Of a stretch of 64,000 nucleotides of DNA, positions 26,803 to 36,594 are shown piece by piece (position 1 is the stretch's first letter; each line of letters opens with the position of its first letter). Both the position numbers and the translations under genes were made by a program. This DNA comes from Pseudomonas entomophila (GTDB lineage: Bacteria > Pseudomonadota > Gammaproteobacteria > Pseudomonadales > Pseudomonadaceae): assembly GCF_029478665.1 (NCBI RefSeq), contig NZ_JARPQB010000013.1, forward strand, positions 111,906 to 175,905, given 5' to 3'. A model generated the notes under the pieces. It was not told the DNA's origin, made no database searches, and saw only the letters and a program-made list of their open reading frames with translations.

Positions 26803-28812
26803 ATGCGATCACCGGATGCGGATCCTGGCATGACCGAAGAAGCCGAGCGCTGGAAAGAAAAATACCTGAAAAGCATCGAGCAGCAGGAAAAGCTCGAGCG
26901 GCGCTGGGCCGCCCGTCTCGACTTGCTGCGTCGAGGCCTGGTGCGCAGCACCCTGGCGGCCGAAGGTAGCGACAAGATCGTTGACCAGTGCATGAAGGAA
27001 ATGCGCGAGGTCATCCGCAGCGACAACATGGACGCCGGGTTGGCCGGGCTGATTCCACGCCTGGAAAAGGCCGTGCTCGACTCCGAGCAGCGCCGTGAAA
27101 CCCGCATGACCCAGGTCAGCGACGCGTTGACCGCGTTGGTCACCCAGTTGCAGACCCTGCCCCTGCCCGGGGAAGTGGCGCGCCCACTGAAGAAGCTGGC
27201 GAAGAAACTGGATGGCGGTGTCAGCCAGTCCCGTGAACTGCCCCCGCTGCTGGGCGAGCTCAGCGGTCTGCAGGGGCGCGCCCTTAACGCGGTGCAAAAG
27301 CCTGACGAAGAAGCCCGGCCGGGGTTTCTCCAGCGCCTGTTCGGTGGGCGGGACGAGCCTCTGGGGGAGATGGCCACGGCGGCCGTCGCCGCGTCCCCGG
27401 TGCTCGCTCCGGTCCAGGCCGAGGCGCCCGCGATGCAACCTGCCCTGCCCCAGGATGCGGACGAACTGCATGCCCTGAATGCTGTGCCTGCGCCTGCGAT
27501 AGAGGAAAAGCTCGAACCTGAGCCGGACATCGAGGTGCCGGGCCCCGCGTTGGTCGAAACCGTCGTGGTGATTCCTGTCGAGGCTGCGCCTGAGCCCGAG
27601 CCCGAGCCCGCCCCGGTGGTCGAGGAAGCACCAGCACCCGAACTTGCCAGTGTCGAGCCCGAGGAGCAAACCGCCGAAGACGTCGAGCCGGCACAACTCC
27701 CTGCGCTCACGGACATCATGGAGGGAGAAGACGGCCCCTACGCCCTCCCCGATGCGGTCGAGCCCCCATACAGCCAGGTAGCTGCCCATATCGAGCAGAC
27801 TCTGATCGGCCTGCTCGACGACCTCAGCCTGCCCGAACGGCACAAGGCCCAGGCCCTGGAGATGCGCGAACGCGTCGCCCGCGGCCTCAATTGGTACGAG
27901 CTGATCCCGGTGCTGGACGACCTGGCCGTGCTCATGCTGGCCATCACCGACAGCGGCCAGCATGAGTTCGAAACCTATCTGCAGCAACTCAACGAGCGCC
28001 TGGAAACCTTCCAGAGCCACCTGCATGAAGCCAGTGCCGGCCACGCGGACAACAGCTCCGCCGCCCGTGAACTGGACAACCAGTTGCGCGAGCAGGTCGA
28101 TGGCCTGCAGAGCAGCGTCCAGGGCGCCGCCGATGTGGACAGCCTCAAGCACATCCTGGAGAACCGCCTCGAGGGGTTGCTGGTGACCATGGATGAACAT
28201 CAGCATGAGCGTGACCGTCGCGAGCAGGAGCTGGCTGGCCGTCTGCAAGGGTTGGCCGAGCGGGTGGCGAGCATGGAGCAGGAAGCCCTCGGCTACCGCG
28301 AGCACCTCGAGGAACAGCGGCAGAAGGCGATGATCGATCCGCTCACAGGTCTGCCCAACCGTGCCGCCTGGTCGGAGCGGGTCGAGCATGAAGTGCTCGA
28401 CTGGCAGGAGAACGGTGGTCACCTGGCCATGGCAATTCTCGACCTTGATCACTTCAAGCGCATCAACGACGGTTATGGTCACCTGGCCGGCGACAAGGTA
28501 CTGAAGATCGTCGCCGACCAGTTGCGCAAGCGCCTGCGCGGCCGCGATTTCATCGCCCGTTTTGGCGGCGAGGAATTCGTCCTGCTGCTGCCGCAGACTT
28601 CGCCACCCGCGGCGGTGCAGGTTGCCGAGGCGCTGCGCGCGGCGATCGAAGCCTGCCCGTTCCACTTCAAGGGCGAGCGGGTAGTGATCACCACGTCGAT
28701 CGGCCTGAGCGCCTTCCGCTCGGGCGAGCGCGGCGACCAGGTACTCAAGCGTGCGGATGAGGCGCTATACCGGGCAAAGGACCAGGGCCGCAACCGGGTC
28801 GAACAGGCATAA
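26803..28812 (+). CDS. GGDEF diguanylate cyclase with long N-terminal helical region
   Basis: Makes cyclic di-GMP from two GTP. The C-terminal domain (about 510-665) has the active-site motif GGEEF (588-592) preceded by the inhibitory I-site RGRD (579-582), so product inhibition is expected. The N-terminal about 175 residues and the region 325-510 are charged and helical (likely coiled coils); between them (about 195-310) is a Pro/Glu/Val-rich low-complexity linker with PEPEPEPAP. No membrane helix, so it is a cytosolic cyclase. The ATG has an AGGA site; an in-frame ATG lies 27 bp further in. Confidence 0.93.
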   Translation: MRSPDADPGMTEEAERWKEKYLKSIEQQEKLERRWAARLDLLRRGLVRSTLAAEGSDKIVDQCMKEMREVIRSDNMDAGLAGLIPRLEKAVLDSEQRRETRMTQVSDALTALVTQLQTLPLPGEVARPLKKLAKKLDGGVSQSRELPPLLGELSGLQGRALNAVQKPDEEARPGFLQRLFGGRDEPLGEMATAAVAASPVLAPVQAEAPAMQPALPQDADELHALNAVPAPAIEEKLEPEPDIEVPGPALVETVVVIPVEAAPEPEPEPAPVVEEAPAPELASVEPEEQTAEDVEPAQLPALTDIMEGEDGPYALPDAVEPPYSQVAAHIEQTLIGLLDDLSLPERHKAQALEMRERVARGLNWYELIPVLDDLAVLMLAITDSGQHEFETYLQQLNERLETFQSHLHEASAGHADNSSAARELDNQLREQVDGLQSSVQGAADVDSLKHILENRLEGLLVTMDEHQHERDRREQELAGRLQGLAERVASMEQEALGYREHLEEQRQKAMIDPLTGLPNRAAWSERVEHEVLDWQENGGHLAMAILDLDHFKRINDGYGHLAGDKVLKIVADQLRKRLRGRDFIARFGGEEFVLLLPQTSPPAAVQVAEALRAAIEACPFHFKGERVVITTSIGLSAFRSGERGDQVLKRADEALYRAKDQGRNRVEQA

Positions 28813-28910
28813 ATAGTTACCGCACCGACGACGCCATTGTCCTCGACACTGCAGGCCTGCGCTGGACCTCCAGCGCCTTGCCCGTAATCGATCGACACAA
28901 GGAGTCGAAC

Positions 28911-29309
28911 ATGAACATGACCCGTTGGCGCCTGCCGCTGCTCCTGGCTCTGGTTTTCCAGGGTTCCTCCGCCATGGCCCACGAAGTGGCCCTCACCGCC
29001 CATATCGCTGCCGATGGCCGTATCCTGAGCCAGTCACCGCAGTGGATCGGCCAGGTGCAGGTGCAGCCCCAGGCCAACTATTTCACCCAGTACAAGCTGA
29101 GTTTGGACAAGGGCCAGCTCCGCCAGGCCCCGGGCTTCTGCTCGGTCTCCCCGCTTGATGCCAGCAGTTACGACCGCCAGCTGCATGGCGCGGCCAAGGT
29201 GATCGGCAAACCGCTGGTCGACAAGCTGACCGTGCAGACCCAACTGGTGGATGTACAAGGCCCGAGCGGCGACAACTCGCTGGAGTTCCAGGTGCTGTGC
29301 GTGCGCTGA
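28911..29309 (+). CDS. Conserved periplasmic hypothetical protein
   Basis: A 132-residue secreted protein with a signal peptide cut after SAMA (about 24). The mature part holds two Cys residues (in GFCSVSP and VLCVR) that could form a disulfide. No family recognised. The start follows AAGGAG. It sits alone between the diguanylate cyclase and the amidase gene. Confidence 0.82.
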   Translation: MNMTRWRLPLLLALVFQGSSAMAHEVALTAHIAADGRILSQSPQWIGQVQVQPQANYFTQYKLSLDKGQLRQAPGFCSVSPLDASSYDRQLHGAAKVIGKPLVDKLTVQTQLVDVQGPSGDNSLEFQVLCVR

Positions 29310-29393
29310 GGCGTGACGAACGTGGTAACCCGGTGCGCGGAGCACGTTATACTGTAGCGCTATTGCCGCCTACTTCATGACGTGTTCCCTGCA

Positions 29394-30170
29394 ATGAAAA
29401 AACTCTTCACCGCCCTGCTCCTGCTGGCCTTGGCCGGTTGTTCAAGCGGTTTGCGTATCGATCGCAGCCACCCTTCGGCCAACCAGGACAGCCGTATCCA
29501 GTTCGTCGTCCTGCACTACACCAATGCGTCGCTGGAGCGTTCCCTGGCCTTGCTCACCCACGGTGAGGTGAGCAGCCACTACCTGATCGGCGACGGACCG
29601 GCGACGGTCTATCAACTGGTGGATGAAAACCGCCGTGCCTGGCATGCCGGCGACAGCCAGTGGCAGGGGCGTACCTGGCTCAATTCCAGCTCCATCGGCA
29701 TCGAGATCGTCAACCAGGGCTACACCGACACGCCGAACGGTCGGGTCTGGCATCCCTACAGCGAGGCGCAGGTCCAGTCGTTGATCGCCTTGCTCAAGGA
29801 TATCGTCAAGCGCAACAACATCGACCCTCGGCATATCATCGGGCACAGCGACATCGCCCCCTTGCGCAAGCTCGACCCAGGCCCGCTGTTCCCCTGGAAA
29901 CGCCTGGCCGACGCCGGTCTTGGCATCTGGCCGGAGGCGGCTGCGGTGGCGCGGCAGCAGGTGTATTTCGAGGCCAACCCGCCCAGCATTGGCTGGTACC
30001 AGCAGCAACTGGCGCGCTTCGGCTATGCCATCGAGCAGACCGGCACCCTGGATGTGGCGACCCGCCATGTGATCGCGGCGTTCCAGATGCGCTTCCGCCC
30101 GCAGCGCTTCGACGGCATGCCAGACGCCCAGACCGCCGCGATGCTGCAGGTGCTCAACCGCAAGCGCTGA
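29394..30170 (+). CDS. N-acetylmuramoyl-L-alanine amidase lipoprotein (AmiD-like)
   Basis: Cleaves the amide between muramic acid and the stem peptide of peptidoglycan at the outer membrane. Lipobox LALAGC puts the lipidated Cys at 16. The amidase_2 domain (about 35-180) has zinc ligands in VVLHYTN and GHSDIAP and the catalytic IGIEIVN segment. A C-terminal peptidoglycan-binding domain (about 190-255, FGYAIEQTG...AFQMRF) follows. A -10-like TATACT lies at 29348-29353. The 258-residue length and layout match E. coli AmiD. Confidence 0.93.
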   Translation: MKKLFTALLLLALAGCSSGLRIDRSHPSANQDSRIQFVVLHYTNASLERSLALLTHGEVSSHYLIGDGPATVYQLVDENRRAWHAGDSQWQGRTWLNSSSIGIEIVNQGYTDTPNGRVWHPYSEAQVQSLIALLKDIVKRNNIDPRHIIGHSDIAPLRKLDPGPLFPWKRLADAGLGIWPEAAAVARQQVYFEANPPSIGWYQQQLARFGYAIEQTGTLDVATRHVIAAFQMRFRPQRFDGMPDAQTAAMLQVLNRKR

Positions 30171-30173
30171 CCT

Positions 30174-30204
30174 TGGCTCGAGGGGCCGCCCCTCGAGCGT
30201 TGCG
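30174..30204. terminator. GC-rich hairpin after the amidase gene
   Basis: GCTCGAGGGGC and GCCCCTCGAGC (about 30177-30199) form a perfect 11-bp stem with a minimal loop but no T-run; it may slow or end transcription. Confidence 0.5.
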
Positions 30205-30259
30205 CCAAACGGCCAGGCCGATCGCCCATTCCGTTGCTATACCTTTGGTAATCAACCGG

Positions 30260-31888
30260 ATGCCGCGCATGTCTGCCCTGATCGCTTCGATGCGCCAATT
30301 TTTTTACCATCCGTGGCTGCTTGCCGTGATCGCGGCACTGGCCAGCGCCGCCCTGTTGCTGGCCGCCAGCGTCGGCCTGACCCTGCAACAGATGAAGCAA
30401 AGCGAAATCGAACAGATGAACGCGCGGGGTGAGCGTTTCCTGGATCGCCTGGAGCAAGTGTTCGGCCAGTTGCGTGAGGGGGTCGACCAGCTCGAGGGGC
30501 AGAACCTGCGCGGCTGCGGCCCAGCGCTGCTGGAACAACTGCAGCAAGTGGCGCTGAAGTCGCGCTTCATCTATGAGGCGGCTTATGTGGATGGCCGGGA
30601 AAGCTGTTCCAGCCGGGGGGTGGATCGACAGGTCGATTCGTTGCGCAGGCCGGATATCCGCGGGCCCACCTACAGCTACTGGCTGAACACCACCACCGAA
30701 CCCAATGACAACCTTGCCGCGCTGATGCTGGGGCGCGGCAGGTTTCTGGTGTCCACTTCCCGGGGCCATCTCTCCGATGTGGTCGACCTGCCCCCCGGCG
30801 GCAGCCTGCTGGTGGTGCTCGACCGTGGCAACCGCGCGATCCCGGTGCTGGGCCCGGAACAACGCTGGCCGCCGACCGCCGACTGGCCACCGCCCTTGCA
30901 CAAGTCGTTGCTCGAGTTGCCCGACCGTCTGGTCTATCTCATGTCGACCAAGTCGCCGGATTATCAGCTGGTGCTGATCGCCCCTCGGGCCAGCCTGCCG
31001 CTGAGGCTCAATGGCCTGCTCTGGCTGCTGTTCCCGGGCAGCGTGGTGCTGGCCGGTTGCATCGGCTGGCTGGTGCTGCAACTGATCCAGCAGCGCCGCT
31101 CGATGAGTTCGGAGCTGCAACAGGCCCTGCGTCGGGGTGAGCTGCAGGTGCTCTACCAGCCGATCTTCGAACTGGACAGCCGCCGCTGCGTCGGTGCCGA
31201 GGCCCTGGTGCGCTGGCGGCGCCCGGACGGTAGCCTGACCAGCCCGGAGTTGTTCATTCCCTTGGCGGAGAATACCGGGCAGATCCGCGAAATCACCGAT
31301 TTCGTGTTGCAACGGGTGCTGGAGCAACTGGGCCAGCTGCTGCGCGCCAACCCGCGGCTGTATATCTCGGTGAACCTGGCGGCCTGCGATGTCATGGAGC
31401 CGCGTATCGGTCGCGTGGCCCAGCGCCTGCTGGCCCAGCACCGGGTGGCGGCCAGCCAGATCGCCTTCGAGGTCACCGAGCGTGGCCTGATCGATGTGGT
31501 GGTGGCGCGGGACAACCTGCAGACCTTGCGCGCCGTGGGGCACCAGGTGCTGATCGATGATTTCGGCACCGGTTACTGCAGCCTGGCCTACCTGCAGACC
31601 TTGCCGGTGGACTGCCTGAAAATCGACAAGGCCTTCATCGACGCCCTGGGGCACGATGCCGCCAGCAGCGGCGTGGCGCCGCATATCATCCGCATGGCCC
31701 ACGACCTGCACCTGCGGGTGATCGCCGAGGGGATCGAGTCGGAGGACCAGGCGGAGTTGCTCAACAGCGAAGGGGTCAATTACGGGCAGGGGTGGCTGTT
31801 CGCCCACCCGCTCAATGCCCGCCAGTTCGTCGAGCTGATCACCCGTGGGCGCCGGGTGGCGGGGCGGCGGATCGATGATGAGCCGTGA
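30260..31888 (+). CDS. EAL-domain c-di-GMP phosphodiesterase with CSS-motif sensor
   Basis: Inner-membrane enzyme that hydrolyses cyclic di-GMP. A first helix (about 16-38) is followed by a periplasmic CSS-motif domain with CSS in ESCSSRG (about 116-122) and other Cys, where redox state controls the enzyme in E. coli PdeC-type relatives. A second helix (about 255-275) leads to the EAL domain: EALVRW at 314, VNLAA, FEVTE, DDFGTG, KIDKAF and AEGIE are all intact. The start could also be the ATG at 30269. It overlaps no neighbour; the diguanylate cyclase at 26803 is its likely counterpart. Confidence 0.92.
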   Translation: MPRMSALIASMRQFFYHPWLLAVIAALASAALLLAASVGLTLQQMKQSEIEQMNARGERFLDRLEQVFGQLREGVDQLEGQNLRGCGPALLEQLQQVALKSRFIYEAAYVDGRESCSSRGVDRQVDSLRRPDIRGPTYSYWLNTTTEPNDNLAALMLGRGRFLVSTSRGHLSDVVDLPPGGSLLVVLDRGNRAIPVLGPEQRWPPTADWPPPLHKSLLELPDRLVYLMSTKSPDYQLVLIAPRASLPLRLNGLLWLLFPGSVVLAGCIGWLVLQLIQQRRSMSSELQQALRRGELQVLYQPIFELDSRRCVGAEALVRWRRPDGSLTSPELFIPLAENTGQIREITDFVLQRVLEQLGQLLRANPRLYISVNLAACDVMEPRIGRVAQRLLAQHRVAASQIAFEVTERGLIDVVVARDNLQTLRAVGHQVLIDDFGTGYCSLAYLQTLPVDCLKIDKAFIDALGHDAASSGVAPHIIRMAHDLHLRVIAEGIESEDQAELLNSEGVNYGQGWLFAHPLNARQFVELITRGRRVAGRRIDDEP

Positions 31889-31913
31889 ATAGAGGCGTCA
31901 GGGGCCCTCGCCC

Positions 31914-31997
31914 GTAGGGGCGGCTTTAGCCGCGATCACCCGCGAAGCGGGTGCCATACCGGGTGAAGCCCGCATCGCGGATAAATCCGCTCCTACA
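31914..31997. repeat. Composite REP element
   Basis: The left half is GTAGGGGCGGCTTTAGCCGC with CACCCGCGAAGCGGGTG; the right half is CGCATCGCGGATAAATCCGC followed by TCCTAC. It thus joins halves of two REP subtypes seen separately elsewhere in the window (7734-type and 44775-type). Confidence 0.78.
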
Positions 31998-32008
31998 AAG
32001 GGGTTTGT

Positions 32009-33787
32009 TCAGACAGGCAGCGCCATGTAGAACTGCGTCCCCTGCCCTGGCCGCGAGAACACACCCATGCGCCCGCCATGCAGCTGCACGATCTCCTTGC
32101 ACAGCGCCAGCCCCAACCCGGCCCCGCCCTTCTTGCGGCCAACTTGCACGAACGGCTCGAAGATCCGTCCCTGCTGCCCATAGGCGATGCCCTCGCCGTT
32201 GTCCTCGACACTGATGATCACCCGCTCGGCATGGCGCCGCGCGTGCAGGCGGATGCGCCCGCCGCTGGCGGTATGGCGGATGGCATTGTGCAGCAGGTTG
32301 TCCAGCACCCGGTCGAGCTGCGTCGCGTCGGCCTGGATGCGTGGCAGGGGCGGCTCCAGCTCGCGGAGCAGTTCGATCTGTTTGTTCGCCGCCTGTTCGG
32401 CGAAGCGCGCCTGCGCCCGCTCGAACAGATCTTCAAGGGCGCAGGGGGCCAGTTCGAGCTTTTGCAGGCCGCTCTGGTATCGAGAGAAGTTCAGCAGGTC
32501 GTTGATCAGTTGGGTGAGACGCTGCATTTCCTCGGCGATGGTCTCGAGCAAGTCGTTCTCCCGGGCGCCGGCCGGGAAGCTGACGCGCTCGCGCAGCAGG
32601 CCGAAGGCCATGTGCATGCCCGTGACCGGCGTGCGCAATTCATGGGACGCACGCAGGACGAACTCGCTGCGCACGCGCTCGAAGGCGCGTTGCTCGGTGA
32701 CATCGTGCAGCACCATCACGGCACCCAGGATAGGCCCCTGGGGGTGGCTGACCGGCGTCAGGCTGTAGGTCAGCAGTCGGCTTTCTTCGTCGACCTCCAG
32801 GTTCAGGTCGTCGGGTGGCCGATCCAGGCTGCCGCCACGCAGCACTTGGCGCAGCTGCTGCTCCAGCTCCGGGCGTTGCAGGGCTTCGGCCAGGCTCACG
32901 CCCAGGCGACCAGGGTCCCAGCCGAGCTGGCGCTGGGCCACGGGGTTGAGATGTTCCAGGCGGCCCTGGCGGTCGATGATCAGCAGGCCGTCGTCGATGC
33001 TGTCGAGTACCGCCTGCAGGCGCTGCTGGCCGGCGAGCAGTTCGTCGATGTTGGTGGCCTGGTGCTTGCGCAAGGCGTCGGCCATCAGGCCGAAGCGGCG
33101 GGTCAGTTGGTTCAGCTCGGTGGCCTGGGTCACCGGCAGGGTGACATCGAAGTTTCCCTGGCCCACCTGGTCGGCGGCCTTTGCCAGTGCCTCGATCGGC
33201 TGGCCGAAGCGGCGCGCGATGTTGTGCGCGGTGATGAAGCCCAGCACCAGCACGGTCAGGCCCATGAAACCCAGCAAGCCACTGACCAGCAGGGCGTGGT
33301 CGCGGGATTTCTCTTCGCTGCGGATGATGTGTTCCAGTGCCTGCCGGTGGGAGTCGAGCAGATCGGTGCGGACCTGGTTGAACGCCGCCCCCAGAGGCTG
33401 CTCGACCCCCATGCTGCGGGCGGGGGCCGGGCTGTCACGGTAGGCCTGTACGAAAGCCTGGTAATTGCTGGCGGCCTTGCTGAAGCCGGTACGCTCGCCG
33501 CCTTGCTCCAGGCCTTGGTTGAGCAATGCCTGGAACTGGTCCTGCAGGGTCACCAGGTTGTTCGGGTTGGTGTCCTCGTCGAGCATCAGGTTCAACTGCT
33601 CGCCCAGGTTCTGCCGCAGCCTCAGGCCCAGGTCCAGCGAGTGGGTGGTGTCCTGGACCAGGCGCTGTTGCTGGGTGGCCATCTGCATCACGCTGACCAG
33701 TCCCAGCAGCAGCCCGAGCAAGGCCACGGTGATCAGCGCCGAGATGCTCAGGAACAGCCGGGTACGCAGCTTCATCGGCCATCTCAT
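32009..33787 (-). CDS. kinB: Sensor histidine kinase KinB
   Basis: Membrane kinase (and phosphatase) partner of AlgB. The 592-residue protein has a helix at about 12-34, a periplasmic helical sensor region, a second helix (about 165-188), a HAMP region, a PAS domain (about 255-365), HisKA with SHELRTP (phospho-His near 382) and HATPase_c with N, G1 and G2 boxes (NLLHNAIRHTA, DNGEGI, GAGLGLAL). The ATG at 33787 overlaps the algB stop by 4 bp (ATGA). In P. aeruginosa KinB restrains alginate production and controls virulence and acute stress traits. Confidence 0.94.
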   Translation of the reverse strand: MRWPMKLRTRLFLSISALITVALLGLLLGLVSVMQMATQQQRLVQDTTHSLDLGLRLRQNLGEQLNLMLDEDTNPNNLVTLQDQFQALLNQGLEQGGERTGFSKAASNYQAFVQAYRDSPAPARSMGVEQPLGAAFNQVRTDLLDSHRQALEHIIRSEEKSRDHALLVSGLLGFMGLTVLVLGFITAHNIARRFGQPIEALAKAADQVGQGNFDVTLPVTQATELNQLTRRFGLMADALRKHQATNIDELLAGQQRLQAVLDSIDDGLLIIDRQGRLEHLNPVAQRQLGWDPGRLGVSLAEALQRPELEQQLRQVLRGGSLDRPPDDLNLEVDEESRLLTYSLTPVSHPQGPILGAVMVLHDVTEQRAFERVRSEFVLRASHELRTPVTGMHMAFGLLRERVSFPAGARENDLLETIAEEMQRLTQLINDLLNFSRYQSGLQKLELAPCALEDLFERAQARFAEQAANKQIELLRELEPPLPRIQADATQLDRVLDNLLHNAIRHTASGGRIRLHARRHAERVIISVEDNGEGIAYGQQGRIFEPFVQVGRKKGGAGLGLALCKEIVQLHGGRMGVFSRPGQGTQFYMALPV

Positions 33788-35130
33788 AGGTTGTACTGCT
33801 TGCGTTTGCGGTACAGCGTCGAAGCGTCGATACCCAGGGTCTTGGCTGCCTGGTCAAGGGTGTCGCTGGTGGCCAGCACCGCGCCAATGTGGGCGCGTTC
33901 AAGCTCCTCCAGGCTCAATGCTGCGCCGACCCGGGGCGTGTTGCCGGCTGGCTGTTCACCCATGCCCAGGTGGCTGATCTCCACCCGTTCCTGGGGGCAG
34001 ATGATGCTGGCGCGCTCGACCACGTTGCGCAGTTCGCGGATGTTGCCCGGCCAGCGGTAGTTGAGCAGCGCCGCGCGGGCCTCGTCACTGAAGCCCTTGG
34101 CCGGTCGTGAGTACTCCTTGACGAAGCGGGCCAGGAAACGGTCGGCCAGGGTCAGGATGTCCTCGCTGCGCTCGCGCAAGGGCGGCAGATGAAGCGTGAT
34201 GACGTTCAGGCGGTAAAGCAGGTCTTCGCGGAAGCGGTTTTCGCGGACCATTTCCTCGAGGTTGAGGTTGGTCGCCGCGAGGATGCGCACGTCGGCGCGG
34301 CGGGTGACCGGGTCACCGACCCGCTCATATTCCTTGTCCTGGATGAAACGCAGCAACTTTGGTTGCAAAGTGAGGGGAAAGTCGCCGATCTCGTCGAGGA
34401 ATAGTGTGCCGCCATCGGCCTGGCTGACCCGTCCCAAGGTACTTTCGCTGGCACCGGTGAATGCGCCGCGAGTGTGGCCGAACAGTTCGCTTTCCATCAG
34501 CTCGGCATTGAGCGATGGGCAGTTGATGGTCACGCAGGCCTTGCGGGCGCGCTTGCTCCAGCCATGGATGGCGCGGGCCAGCTCCCCCTTGCCGGTGCCG
34601 GACTCGCCGAGGATGAGGATGTTGGCGTCGGTGGTCGCCACCTGTCGGGCGGTTTCCAGCACGGCCATCATGGCCGGGCTGTGGGAGTCCAGGCCGTCCT
34701 TGGGCTTGCGCACTTCGCCTTCGAGGGCTTCCAGGCGTGCCGACAACTGCCGCACCTCCAGTTGCTTGGCCGTGGCCAGGCGTAGCTGGTCGGGGCTGCA
34801 GGGCTTCACCAGATAGTCGGCGGCGCCGGCCTGGATGGCGTCGACTGCGGTGTCGATGGCCGAATGCGCGGTGACGATCACCACCCGCATCCAGGGCGCC
34901 TGGATGCGCATTTGCGCCAGAACGTCGAGGCCATTGTCCTCGCCCAGGCGCAGGTCGAGGAAGCACAGGTCGAACACCTGGCGCTGCAGCAGGGTTTCGG
35001 CCTGGGTGGCGCTGTTGGCGGTGGCCACGCTGTAGCCTTCGTCTTCGAGGCAGTAACGGAAGGTGCGCAGGATCGCCGACTCGTCGTCCACCAGCAGGAT
35101 GCGGCCTTGGTTGTCCTGGGCTGGTTCCAT
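33784..35130 (-). CDS. algB: NtrC-family response regulator AlgB
   Basis: Controls alginate and other genes with KinB. The 448-residue protein has a receiver domain with phospho-acceptor D59 (FLDLRLG), an AAA+ central domain with Walker A GESGTGKGE (175-183), the sigma-54-contacting GAFTGA loop (222-227) and Walker B GGTLFLDEIGD, and a Fis-type helix-turn-helix at the C-terminus (DQAAKTLGIDASTLYRKRK). The ATG at 35130 matches the known AlgB N-terminus and length. AlgB of P. aeruginosa is reported to act without RpoN, although GAFTGA is intact here. Confidence 0.95.
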   Translation of the reverse strand: MEPAQDNQGRILLVDDESAILRTFRYCLEDEGYSVATANSATQAETLLQRQVFDLCFLDLRLGEDNGLDVLAQMRIQAPWMRVVIVTAHSAIDTAVDAIQAGAADYLVKPCSPDQLRLATAKQLEVRQLSARLEALEGEVRKPKDGLDSHSPAMMAVLETARQVATTDANILILGESGTGKGELARAIHGWSKRARKACVTINCPSLNAELMESELFGHTRGAFTGASESTLGRVSQADGGTLFLDEIGDFPLTLQPKLLRFIQDKEYERVGDPVTRRADVRILAATNLNLEEMVRENRFREDLLYRLNVITLHLPPLRERSEDILTLADRFLARFVKEYSRPAKGFSDEARAALLNYRWPGNIRELRNVVERASIICPQERVEISHLGMGEQPAGNTPRVGAALSLEELERAHIGAVLATSDTLDQAAKTLGIDASTLYRKRKQYNL

Positions 35131-35303
35131 TTCCTGCGCTCCTTTGGGGTTGGTCTCAGTTAGTGTCGGAAAAATCGGGCAAGTTGCATGGTTGATTCTG
35201 ATTGTTTCATCTCCCTGCATGCTAGCCGCTTGCCGGGATGATGACCAAGTGCCTGAAAACCATGGGGTTGTGTGCTTGTGTGGGCGGTGGTGTTTTTGAG
35301 AAT

Positions 35304-35412
35304 CGGCGCTGCTGCGCAGCGCATCGCGGATGAATCCGCTCCTACAGGCACGGCCACGTTGCAATAGAGGTAGGAGCGGATTCATCCGCGATGCGCCGCA
35401 TGAGCGGCGCTC
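35304..35412. repeat. REP doublet (REPIN), GCGGATGAATCCGC subtype
   Basis: Left arm ends GCATCGCGGATGAATCCGC-TCCTAC, right arm begins GTAGGAGCGGATTCATCCGC; the spacer (35346-35369) reads as CTCTATTGCAACGTGG on the reverse strand, which is nearly the same as the start of the spacer of the 63742 copy. Confidence 0.85.
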
Positions 35413-35454
35413 GATCTCACAGGCACTACAACGCCTGAAGACAGGAACGTGAAT

Positions 35455-35469
35455 CGTGCAAAGTGCACG
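35455..35469. promoter_or_regulatory. Perfect inverted repeat, candidate enhancer (UAS)
   Basis: CGTGCA-AAG-TGCACG at 35455-35469, with a further ATCGTGCA copy at 35484-35491 repeating 35453-35460. It lies about 100 bp upstream of the sigma-54 promoter, the usual distance for an enhancer-binding protein. Confidence 0.5.
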
Positions 35470-35524
35470 GCGTACAGGTGCGCATCGTGCAGGATACGTC
35501 CCAGGTGATTGCCTAATAAATGAA

Positions 35525-36120
<596 letters not shown>

Positions 36121-36123
36121 ACC

Positions 36124-36594
36124 ATGAGCCGGATGCTTTGCACTGCCCTGGCCGGCGCCCTGCTTCTGGGCGTCGGTACGGCGGCGATGGCGGCCAATGA
36201 CGGCCAGGTCCGTGCCGACCAGTTGTTGGGCACGGACCCTGAATACCGGGAAACCTGGCAGGACACGATCAAAGGCGAGGAGCGCCTTCCCGAGTGGGTG
36301 ATCAACCTCACTGGCAGCGCCCCTTTGCAGATGTCCGCAGTGACCGAGGATGGTGATAAATACCTGGTCGGTCCGCTCTGCGAGTCGCAGGGCAACTGCA
36401 CCTATAAACGGTTGATCGTGGCTTTTAGCTGGGACAAGGAGCATGCCTACGGGATGCTCGTGGAAGTGCCCGAAGGCCTGCCTGCCGACAAGTCGCCCAC
36501 CCGCCATGCCGAGTACCGCTGGCTCGGCAAGCCGGACGACGGCATGCAGGCGCTGCTGCGCGAGCAGCTCAAGCGCGACCCGAACTGGTACTGA
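36124..36594 (+). CDS. Ivy-like (inhibitor of vertebrate lysozyme family) periplasmic protein with altered loop
   Basis: A 156-residue periplasmic protein with a signal peptide cut after AMA (about 23). The fold matches the Ivy family (LPEWV near 55-59, then a Cys-bounded loop, then YKRLIVAFSWD). Active Ivy proteins have a CKPHxC loop whose His plugs the lysozyme active site; here the loop is C86-ESQGN-C92, one residue longer and without Lys, Pro or His. Lysozyme inhibition is therefore doubtful, and another role is possible. Third gene of the sigma-54 set. Confidence 0.85.
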   Translation: MSRMLCTALAGALLLGVGTAAMAANDGQVRADQLLGTDPEYRETWQDTIKGEERLPEWVINLTGSAPLQMSAVTEDGDKYLVGPLCESQGNCTYKRLIVAFSWDKEHAYGMLVEVPEGLPADKSPTRHAEYRWLGKPDDGMQALLREQLKRDPNWY

